This document shows positions 1 to 4,758 of a stretch of 7,816 nt of DNA, one piece after another. The notes under the pieces are model-generated. The model saw nothing but the letters and a program-made list of their open reading frames with translations, was not told the origin of the DNA and did no database searches. The position numbers were made by a program, and so were the translations under genes. The stretch comes from Treponema sp. (GTDB taxonomy: Bacteria; Spirochaetota; Spirochaetia; Treponematales; Breznakiellaceae). The stretch is from assembly GCA_009780285.1 (NCBI GenBank), contig WRAL01000057.1:1-7816 (forward strand). Direction: 5' to 3'. Each line of letters opens with the position of its first letter. The stretch's first letter is position 1.

Positions 1-670
1 CCATTTCCTTAGCGTAAAACATAACTCCGAAGGCGCCAACAATCATAAAAGGAAGCAAAAGCTGAACGTAAGGCCAGCCTCGTAGCGCGAAGCTTCCCAT
101 CTGCCAAAGAACGATGCGCCGCAAATCGTCGGAAAAGATCGCGCTTAACGTGGTAAGAAGCGCGTGCAAAAAAAGCGAGGCGACCATTCCGCAAAGAATG
201 ATAGTATTGCTTGACATCGAAGCGTCAACGCGCGTGGCAAAGGCCGCGACCAAAAAAACGGTAATAACGCCAAACACAAAGCCTGTGGCCGGCAGGGTAA
301 AAGGGCCAAGAACAAAAAGCGAAAAGCCGGACACGATCACGATGCCGGCGCCAAGAGAAGCGCCGGCGGAAACGCCCAGGATGTAGGGCGTGGCAAGCGG
401 GTTGCGCAAAATCGACTGGCAAACGGCGCCGCTCAGCGCAAGGCAGCCGCCGGCGCAAAAGGCCAAAAGGACTCGCGGCAGACGCAAAAGCCAGATAATC
501 GAGGCGTTTACTGGATCCACGCCCTCGCCAACAGGAAGCCTGAAAGCATTGCGCAGTATAACGAGCGCAGTGTCCCAAAGGCTTATGTTGGCGCTGCCGA
601 GCGAGGACCCCGCCGCGATCACGAAAATCGACGCGACGAGGGCAACGGCAAGGCGTTTTTTTTCAGTCAT
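1..670 (-). CDS. btuC: Cobalamin ABC transporter permease BtuC (FecCD family), C-terminal part outside window
   Basis: Inner-membrane permease of a BtuCDF-type importer that would move vitamin B12 from the binding protein into the cytoplasm. The frame is open from ATG at 670 to the window edge (223 codons visible; family members are usually about 320-350 aa). A first hydrophobic helix lies at residues 7-24. The FecCD signatures follow: RLPRVLLA at 63-70, then SGAVCQ and RNPLATPYILGVSAGA at about 80-104. Further hydrophobic helices and a WQMGSFALRGW segment come later, matching the family's W.MGS.....W stretch. The start overlaps the btuF stop by 8 nt (ATGACTGA), which implies translational coupling. 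FecCD permeases also carry ferric siderophores and haem; the cobalamin assignment rests on the B12 riboswitch upstream of btuF. The ATPase partner is not in view. Confidence 0.88.
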   Translation of the reverse strand, partial: MTEKKRLAVALVASIFVIAAGSSLGSANISLWDTALVILRNAFRLPVGEGVDPVNASIIWLLRLPRVLLAFCAGGCLALSGAVCQSILRNPLATPYILGVSAGASLGAGIVIVSGFSLFVLGPFTLPATGFVFGVITVFLVAAFATRVDASMSSNTIILCGMVASLFLHALLTTLSAIFSDDLRRIVLWQMGSFALRGWPYVQLLLPFMIVGAFGVMFYAKEM

Positions 671-1574
671 GATGCTCGGGATACACGGCGCGCGCCATCT
701 GACGCAGGGCGACCGTGATTCGCGCCGAGTTGCGCACCGACGCGTCGGTGTCGATTGGATGCACGCGATCATTAGCGACTGCGTTTATGTGGTTAAATCC
801 GGGCCGGCCTTTAATCTCGCCGATGGGATCGTCAATCCAATTAACGTTAGTAAGAATAACGTCCGGATTGCGCGAGATCACCGACTCCGCGCCGGGCATT
901 ACAAGCCAAGGCTCGTCCTCGAAAATATTGTCCCCGCCAATCGTCGTGATCATGTCACCAATAAAACTGTTTCGTCCAAAGGTCATCATGTCCGGCGCTG
1001 GGGAAATTTCAAAATAAACGCTGCGCCTGTTTTGAAGGCCGGGAACAAAGCGCGTGATGTCGGCTATTTCCGCCCGCATCGATCGTATCAGCGCTTCCCC
1101 CTGCGCCTGCGCGCCTAAAAGCTCGGCGACAAAGGCGATGTCAAGGTAAATGTCCTCGATGCTGTCGCTCATGGGGATGTACACCACGGCGATACCGGCC
1201 TCGGTAAGCAGGCTAAAGGGATCCGCGCCGGCGCCGGTCGGGTTGTGCCCGCTTGCGATGATCAAATCCGGCTGAAGCCCAAGCAGAACCTCCGCATCCG
1301 GAAAGAAAAAATCCAAAAGCGGAAGCCCGGGCGGAATATCGACAATATTCTCCGAATGAATGTCGACCGCAACAAGCATGCGAGCCATTCCAAGGTCAAC
1401 GATTATTTCCGTGTTCGAAGGCGCCGTCGAAACGACCCTGCGCACAGGACCTGAAAGCGTTACCTGCCTGCCCGCGCGATCCGTAACCACGGCGCTTGTG
1501 TTCCTGTCGCAGGACGCGCCCAGCGTCACCGCAAGCGCCGTCAAAATAGCGATAAGGAAACCGTTAATTTTCAT
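663..1574 (-). CDS. btuF: Cobalamin-binding periplasmic lipoprotein BtuF (TroA-like helical backbone fold)
   Basis: Predicted 303-aa substrate-binding protein that captures cobalamin and delivers it to BtuC. I chose ATG at 1574 because it begins directly with a signal sequence: MKING, a hydrophobic core at residues 6-18, then Cys22 in GASC as likely lipidation site. The -3 residue of that lipobox is Gly, so it is not a textbook match. An in-frame ATG at 1670 would add 32 residues with no signal character, from within the riboswitch leader. The mature part has the class III binding protein layout: TDRAGRQVTL, VVSTAPSNTEIIVDLG, then PDAEVLLGLQPDLIIAS, a long linker helix, and NPDVILTN in the second lobe. 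A weak Shine-Dalgarno (GGGAA) sits about 6 nt upstream. It is the first gene behind the B12 riboswitch and overlaps btuC by 8 nt. Specificity comes from the riboswitch; the family alone would also allow a siderophore or haem. Confidence 0.87.
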   Translation of the reverse strand: MKINGFLIAILTALAVTLGASCDRNTSAVVTDRAGRQVTLSGPVRRVVSTAPSNTEIIVDLGMARMLVAVDIHSENIVDIPPGLPLLDFFFPDAEVLLGLQPDLIIASGHNPTGAGADPFSLLTEAGIAVVYIPMSDSIEDIYLDIAFVAELLGAQAQGEALIRSMRAEIADITRFVPGLQNRRSVYFEISPAPDMMTFGRNSFIGDMITTIGGDNIFEDEPWLVMPGAESVISRNPDVILTNVNWIDDPIGEIKGRPGFNHINAVANDRVHPIDTDASVRNSARITVALRQMARAVYPEHHD

Positions 1575-1608
1575 TGCCGTTCCCGCATGGGGCCGGCGCC
1601 GAACCGTC

Positions 1609-1633
1609 AAAAAAAGAGACATAGCTTTCTCCC
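1609..1633 (-). terminator. Possible riboswitch expression platform: weak hairpin followed by T7
   Basis: On the minus strand, downstream of the B12 aptamer and before btuF, GGGAGA and TCTC(TT) can pair around an 8-nt loop. Four pairs are Watson-Crick and two are G-U. A run of seven T (1609-1615) follows directly. This could be the intrinsic terminator by which cobalamin stops transcription of btuFC. The stem is weak, so control by hiding the btuF ribosome binding site is an equal alternative: CCC-ATGC-GGG can fold over the GGGAA site just before the start codon. Confidence 0.3.
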
Positions 1634-1676
1634 TGGGCCCAATCCTCGAGGCCGCAAAAAACGTGCGCATACCAAA

Positions 1677-1824
1677 GTTTCCTGGCTTAAGGGCCCTTCT
1701 TCCGTCGGCCTTCCCGCAAGCGCAGTGGCCGCAAAGACGGAATCTTCCCTTTTACAGTTACGGGATAGCGGGGGATTCTCACCCCACTTCCTTTGAAGTA
1801 TGCATGGGTAGTCTGCCAGGAAAC
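1677..1824 (-). promoter_or_regulatory. Cobalamin (adenosylcobalamin-type) riboswitch upstream of btuFC
   Basis: The conserved core is recognisable on the minus strand in the expected order. GGTGAGAATCC is at 1783-1773. CCCGTAACTGT at 1764-1754 corresponds to the family's CCCGC.ACTGT. The B12 box GCCACTG is at 1729-1723, GGGAAGGCCGACGGA at 1715-1701, and GCCAGGAAAC closes the aptamer at 1686-1677. The 5' segment GTTTCCTGGC (1824-1815) is the perfect 10-bp complement of that 3' segment and forms the closing stem. The aptamer is fairly compact (148 nt between the outer stem ends) and lies about 100 nt before the btuF start. Established role: effector binding turns down B12 uptake or synthesis genes. 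Motifs, order and downstream genes all agree. No clear promoter upstream of the aptamer could be picked out. Confidence 0.93.
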
Positions 1825-1858
1825 GTCGAGCGCGTCAAGCGCGGGCCAAGTCGCCTGC

Positions 1859-1910
1859 GGCGCCTTGGCCTCGGAGTTTAGAGGCGGGCTGAAGCCCTCC
1901 TCTAAACTCC
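1859..1910. repeat. Palindromic repeat copy 1 (shared 21-nt arm plus 12-bp hairpin)
   Basis: The segment 1859-1879 is nearly identical (20 of 21 bases) to 1986-2006. It runs into a long hairpin: GGAGTTTAGAGG (1873-1884) pairs perfectly with CCTCTAAACTCC (1899-1910), and GGGC/GCCC forms an inner stem. No T-run follows on either strand, so it does not look like an intrinsic terminator. Two copies within 130 bp suggest a dispersed intergenic palindrome (REP/MITE-like), but genome-wide copy number cannot be seen here. Confidence 0.6.
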
Positions 1911-1985
1911 ACGCATTAAGGCCAGCCAGCCCAAAAGTTTTTCCTACAGAAAAGCGGCCTTTCCCGACAAAGATCCCCGCGCAAA

Positions 1986-2023
1986 GGCGCTTTGGCCTCG
2001 GAGTTTTGCGAAGCAAAACTCCG
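1986..2023. repeat. Palindromic repeat copy 2 (shared 21-nt arm plus 11-bp hairpin)
   Basis: This copy has the same left arm as the one at 1859, followed by a different hairpin. CGGAGTTTTGC (1999-2009) pairs perfectly with GCAAAACTCCG (2013-2023) around the triloop GAA. The outer stem sequence GGAGTTT/AAACTCC is common to both copies, while the tip of the hairpin differs in length and sequence. It sits about 70 bp upstream of rimM and lacks a T-run. Confidence 0.6.
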
Positions 2024-2076
2024 CCCATGGTTGCACGGCGATCAAAGGCTCTAGATCAAAAAGCCCCGAGCGCGCA

Positions 2077-2082
2077 TATAAT
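2077..2082 (+). promoter_or_regulatory. Candidate -10 box for the rimM-trmD-rplS operon
   Basis: A perfect TATAAT lies only 7 nt before the rimM ATG. If used, transcription would begin at or within a couple of bases of the start codon, giving a leaderless or nearly leaderless mRNA. No good -35 hexamer is seen at 16-18 nt spacing (gatcaa at 2054-2059), and there is no TG extension. The call therefore rests on the -10 alone and could be chance. Confidence 0.35.
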
Positions 2083-2089
2083 AGAAGAA

Positions 2090-2596
2090 ATGACAGAACA
2101 ATTTGTCGCCGGCGTGGTGGGCGCGCCTTTTGGGGTTAAGGGTTTCGTGAAGGTTAAGCCGCTTTCCGGCGAAAGCGCGCACTTGCTGCGCCTGAAAAGC
2201 GTGACGCTTAGGCAGGGCGGCGCGACGCGCACGCTCGCCGTCGCCGAAAGCGCCGAGGCCGCTCCGGCGGTGATCATGCGCTTCGCCGGCTTTGACAGCC
2301 CGGAGGCGGCGCGCGCGCTTACCGGCGCGGAAATTATCGTTAGCCGGGAGGATGCCGCGCCGCTTGGGCCGGGGGAATTTTACGTCGAGGATTTGAAGGG
2401 CGTCGAGGTGTTTTCCGCCGAGGGCGAGGCGCTGGGAAAAATCGTCGCGGTGATCGAGGGCGGCGGCGGCGACCTTGCCGAGCTGCGCCTGGCCGACGGC
2501 TCCTCGCGCCTGGTGCCCTTTCGCGACGAATTTTTCGCGGAGGTTGACGCGGAAAAAGGCCGCGCCACCTTGCTTTGCCCCTGGGTTCTGGAATGA
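2090..2596 (+). CDS. rimM: Ribosome maturation factor RimM
   Basis: A 168-aa protein that binds ribosomal protein S19 in the 30S head and assists 16S rRNA processing and late 30S assembly in the cytoplasm. The N-terminal RimM beta-barrel begins with VAGVVGAPFGVKGFVKVKPLS (the family's G..G..G.VKV pattern; residues about 5-25). The C-terminal PRC-barrel-like half starts at FYVEDLKGVEVF and continues through LGKIVAVIEGG to LVPFRDEFFAEVD. Length matches the family. The reading frame is open for another 99 codons upstream, but that stretch covers the palindromic repeats and has no family similarity, so ATG at 2090 is preferred; AGAAG just before it is only a weak, close ribosome site. The stop overlaps the trmD start (ATGA). 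rpsP, the usual gene immediately upstream, is absent here. Confidence 0.95.
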   Translation: MTEQFVAGVVGAPFGVKGFVKVKPLSGESAHLLRLKSVTLRQGGATRTLAVAESAEAAPAVIMRFAGFDSPEAARALTGAEIIVSREDAAPLGPGEFYVEDLKGVEVFSAEGEALGKIVAVIEGGGGDLAELRLADGSSRLVPFRDEFFAEVDAEKGRATLLCPWVLE

Positions 2597-3480
2597 GGTA
2601 CACGGTTCTCACGCTATTTCCCGAGATTACGGACGCGTTTTTCGCCACGTCGATTATGGCCAAGGCGATCGCGCGGGGGATCGTCGAGTATCGCGCGATA
2701 AATATCCGCGATTTCGCCTTCGACAAGCACAGAACCTGCGACGACGCGCCTTATGGCGGCGGCGCCGGCATGTTGATGACGCCCGAACCTTTGGGCCGCG
2801 CGCTTGAGGCCGCGGGAGCAAGGCCGCGCTTTCCGGCGCCCGACTCGCTCTTGCCGCCTGAGCCGTCCGAAGACGACCGCGCGACGCAGAGGGGGGTAGC
2901 GCAAGACGCGCGCCCGCGCGCGGCTGTAGACAGGGGGGAGACTTCCCCCCCCAAGGTTATTTATCTGAGTCCTTCCGGGCGGCCGCTTACGCAGGGACTC
3001 GCGAGGGAGCTGTCCGGCGAGCGGGAGCTGGTTCTGCTTTGCGGGCGCTACGAGGGTATTGACCAGCGCGTGATTGACCGGTATATTGACGAGGAGATTT
3101 CCGTGGGCGACTACGTGCTTTCCTCGGGCGAGGTGGCGGCGCTGGCGCTCATTGACGCGACCTACCGGCTGATCGACGAGGTGATCGCGCCGGAATCGCT
3201 TGCCGAGGAAAGTTTTTCCGGCGGGCTTTTGGAGTACCCCCAGTATACGCGGCCGGAGATTTATGCTAATATGAGGGTCCCGGATGTTTTGATTTCCGGG
3301 CACCACGAGAACGTGCGACGCTGGCGCCTCCAGCGGCGGGCGGAAAAGACCCTGCGCGTCCGGCCGGAGCTGATAGCGCGGGGCCTTGAGCTTGGGCTTT
3401 TCGACGACGAGACTAAAAGAGTGATTGACCGCCTGCTCCGCGAACGGGGCGCGGGAGTTGAAGGAGAGAAGAATGAATGA
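2593..3480 (+). CDS. trmD: tRNA (guanine-N1)-methyltransferase TrmD, with an internal insertion
   Basis: SPOUT-class enzyme that uses S-adenosylmethionine to methylate N1 of G37 in tRNAs, which prevents +1 frameshifting. The start at 2593 gives MRYTVLTLFPE, the canonical N-terminus, in ATGA overlap with rimM. Landmarks: DDAPYGGGAGM (50-60), YLSPSG (124-129), CGRYEGID (150-157), SVGDYVLSSGE (170-180), GLLEYPQYTRP (211-221) and LISGHH (233-238). The last part of these forms the trefoil-knot cofactor site. At 295 aa it is longer than the usual roughly 240-255 aa. The excess lies at about residues 77-120, where some 38 extra Arg/Pro/Ala-rich residues precede YLSP. R192 matches the conserved catalytic Arg154 of the Haemophilus enzyme. 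The Asp169 position reads E (AEESF instead of the common EEDSF). The 3' end overlaps rplS by 8 nt. Confidence 0.96.
   Translation: MRYTVLTLFPEITDAFFATSIMAKAIARGIVEYRAINIRDFAFDKHRTCDDAPYGGGAGMLMTPEPLGRALEAAGARPRFPAPDSLLPPEPSEDDRATQRGVAQDARPRAAVDRGETSPPKVIYLSPSGRPLTQGLARELSGERELVLLCGRYEGIDQRVIDRYIDEEISVGDYVLSSGEVAALALIDATYRLIDEVIAPESLAEESFSGGLLEYPQYTRPEIYANMRVPDVLISGHHENVRRWRLQRRAEKTLRVRPELIARGLELGLFDDETKRVIDRLLRERGAGVEGEKNE
2889..2952 (+). repeat. G/C-homopolymer palindromic stretch inside the trmD insertion
   Basis: The part of trmD encoding the extra residues contains G6 at 2891-2896, an alternating CGCGCG block around 2908-2922, G6 at 2933-2938 and C8 at 2945-2952. GGGGGGA and TCCCCCC can pair as a 7-bp stem around GACT. 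The rest of trmD does not look like this. It may be an in-frame inserted palindrome, comparable in principle to Rickettsia palindromic elements, or simple expansion. The sequence alone does not decide between these. Confidence 0.4.
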
Positions 3481-3898
3481 GATCGCGGCGATCAACGCCA
3501 GCCAGATGAAGGAAAACCCCGACCAGTTCAATATTGGGGACACGGTGAAGGTGCACTTTAGGATTATCGAGGGCAAGGACGCGAAGACCGGCGAGGCCAA
3601 GGAGCGCATCCAGGTCTACGAGGGCCTTGTCATCGCGATGAAGAACGCGCAGGTCGGCCGTACCTTTACCGTTCGCAAGAATTCCTACGGCGTGGGCGTA
3701 GAGCGCATTTTCCCGCTTCACTCGCCGCGCGTCGCCAAGGTCGAGGTGGTCCGCCACGGCAAGGTGCGCCGCGCGAAGCTCTACTACATTCGCGGCAAGA
3801 TCGGCAAGGCGGCGAAGATCAAGGAGCTTATCGTTCGCAGGCGCGACAAGCAGGCCGCCGCTGCGGTCAAGGCCGAGGTTACGCCCGCCGGCGAATAG
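3473..3898 (+). CDS. rplS: 50S ribosomal protein L19
   Basis: A 141-aa protein of the large subunit, lying at the interface with the 30S subunit. Family landmarks are clear: FNIGDTVKVHFRIIEG, KERIQVYEGLVIA, the highly conserved SYGVGVERIFPLHSPR, then VRRAKLYYIRGK and GKAAKIKE. It is longer than the typical 115-120 aa. There are about 7 extra residues (DAKTGEA) in the first loop, and a C-terminal tail rich in Ala, Lys and Arg after RRRDKQ. The start codon at 3473 lies inside the end of trmD (8-nt overlap, ATGAATGA), with GGAGAG about 7 nt upstream as a good Shine-Dalgarno site (AAGGAGAGAAGA). It is the last gene of the operon, ending in TAG before a strong hairpin. Confidence 0.97.
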   Translation: MNEIAAINASQMKENPDQFNIGDTVKVHFRIIEGKDAKTGEAKERIQVYEGLVIAMKNAQVGRTFTVRKNSYGVGVERIFPLHSPRVAKVEVVRHGKVRRAKLYYIRGKIGKAAKIKELIVRRRDKQAAAAVKAEVTPAGE

Positions 3899-3913
3899 GG
3901 CGGCGCATAATTA

Positions 3914-3946
3914 CCCCGAAGTTTTGGCTGGGCCGAAACTTCGGGG
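3914..3946 (+). terminator. Hairpin terminator of the rimM-trmD-rplS operon
   Basis: CCCCGAAGTTTTGGC pairs with the following GCCGAAACTTCGGGG over 15 bp (one G-T wobble) around the triloop TGG, starting 15 nt after the rplS stop. The tail is CTTGTATT, not a proper T-run, so termination may be partial or need help. Position and stem strength still make an operon-end structure the best reading. Confidence 0.65.
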
Positions 3947-4113
3947 CTTGTATTGGCGCCGGATTGCGTGCTACGCGTCATCCGCCAGCCGAAAATTGAT
4001 GGCGAAAAACGCTAGATAAGCTTCGAAAAGCCAGCATAACAGCCTCAAACTTATGCTGTTTCCGTTACGCCGGTTAATAAAAAGCCTCGTAATGGCATTG
4101 GGAGCATTTTTAG
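3947..4113. other. Intergenic junction between translation operon and restriction block, with small hairpin
   Basis: No gene is seen here. The only clear structure is CAGCATAA (4032-4039) with its perfect complement TTATGCTG (4051-4058) and an 11-nt loop, followed by TTTCC, so termination is doubtful. Base composition shifts here from G+C-rich to more A+T-rich. I found no tRNA and no obvious attachment-site direct repeat. A convincing promoter for the next gene was not identified; GGGAG at about 9 nt before ATG 4114 is its likely ribosome binding site. Confidence 0.4.
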
Positions 4114-4689
4114 ATGAATGAATTGCCAAATTTAACAGATAAAATATATCAGATTCGCGACCGTCAGGTTATGGTGGACTCCGACCTGGCGCAAATATAT
4201 CAGGTGGAGACAAAGCGCCTTAATGAGGCCGTCAAGCGCAATATCGAACGCTTCCCGCCGGAATTTATGTTCCAGCTGACACTGGAAGAGTATGACAACT
4301 TGAAGCGCCAAATTGCCACTTCAAGTTTGAGGTCGCAAATTGCGACCTCAAAGGCCGGTCGTGGCGGGCGCGCATATCTGCCCTTTGTTTTCACCGAACA
4401 TGGCGTTGTTATGTTATCGTCTGTCCTGAACAGCAAGATAGCCACCGGGATGAACATAGCAATCGTCAAGGCGTTTATCGATATGCGCCGTTATTTGGCA
4501 AACCCAAGCTCATTGCGACGGGAAATGGAAGATTTGAAACAAATTGTAATGCTGCATATGGACAACACCACGCATCACTTGGCAGAACACACTGAGGCCA
4601 TCAATAATATTATTGATAAACTAACCGGCATGATTGAAACCCCGCCCAAGGCTGGACGAAAAATAGGGTTTGGAGTGACGGATGATTAA
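4114..4689 (+). CDS. ORF6N-domain protein associated with type I restriction locus
   Basis: A 191-aa protein with an N-terminal ORF6N domain, a fold first defined in phage and large-DNA-virus proteins and believed to bind DNA. Matching features: KIYQIRDRQVMVDSDLAQIY, VETKRLNEAVKRNIERFP with EFMFQLT following, then GRGGRAYLPFVFTEHGVVML, SSVLNSK and NIAIVKAFIDMR (through about residue 130). The C-terminal part is helical and probably coiled (MEDLKQIVMLHM to IINNIIDKL-like heptads), suggesting oligomerisation, and ends in a Lys/Arg-rich tail. Residues QIATS occur twice, 9 residues apart, from a DNA duplication. It lies 69 nt upstream of hsdR on the same strand. Such genes are often found among hsd genes or in prophages, but the function is not established. 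Regulation of the restriction genes, or a role in defence, is inference. Confidence 0.88.
   Translation: MNELPNLTDKIYQIRDRQVMVDSDLAQIYQVETKRLNEAVKRNIERFPPEFMFQLTLEEYDNLKRQIATSSLRSQIATSKAGRGGRAYLPFVFTEHGVVMLSSVLNSKIATGMNIAIVKAFIDMRRYLANPSSLRREMEDLKQIVMLHMDNTTHHLAEHTEAINNIIDKLTGMIETPPKAGRKIGFGVTDD
4309..4353 (+). repeat. 27-bp in-frame duplication with perfect 13-bp palindrome inside the ORF6N gene
   Basis: CAAATTGCCACTTCAA (from 4309) recurs as CAAATTGCGACCTCAA (from 4336), 27 nt apart and in frame, so QIATS is encoded twice. The second copy is the centre of a perfect inverted repeat: TTTGAGGTCGCAA (4326-4338), one central A, TTGCGACCTCAAA (4340-4352). The palindrome is longer than expected by chance in coding sequence. 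It could be a binding site for a regulator or only a by-product of repeat expansion. Confidence 0.7.
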
Positions 4690-4758
4690 GAATTTGTCCT
4701 TAAATAACGCCTGCCTTGGAAGCGCGCTCGTACCTAGGCGGAGGGAAAGGCATAATCC

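Noticed and set aside
390..1118. Long plus-strand open frame across the B12 transport genes (242 codons)
   Set aside because: It lies opposite btuC and btuF, has Arg-rich composition without any recognisable family, and is explained as an antisense shadow of G+C-rich coding sequence.
1575..1670. Longer btuF start at 1670
   Set aside because: It would put 32 non-hydrophobic residues ahead of the lipoprotein signal and start directly behind the riboswitch; ATG 1574 gives a proper signal peptide.
1810..1838. Minus-strand promoter TTGACG with CAGACT 17 nt downstream for the riboswitch transcript
   Set aside because: It would place the transcript start inside the aptamer's closing stem, and the -10 matches only three of six consensus bases.
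1873..2023. The two palindromes as intrinsic terminators or a CRISPR array
   Set aside because: No T-run follows either hairpin on either strand, and two copies without regular spacers do not make a CRISPR array.
1793..2089. N-terminal extension of rimM by 99 codons
   Set aside because: The stretch is made of the riboswitch 5' edge and the two palindromes, shows no RimM similarity, and the canonical RimM N-terminus begins at 2090.
2614..3609. 331-codon minus-strand frame opposite trmD and rplS
   Set aside because: Antisense to two clearly identified conserved genes, with no family features of its own.
4690..4758. Small gene or hsdM remnant between the ORF6N gene and hsdR
   Set aside because: Only 69 nt, with no start codon plus ribosome site giving a meaningful peptide and no methylase motif; it holds just the hsdR ribosome binding site.
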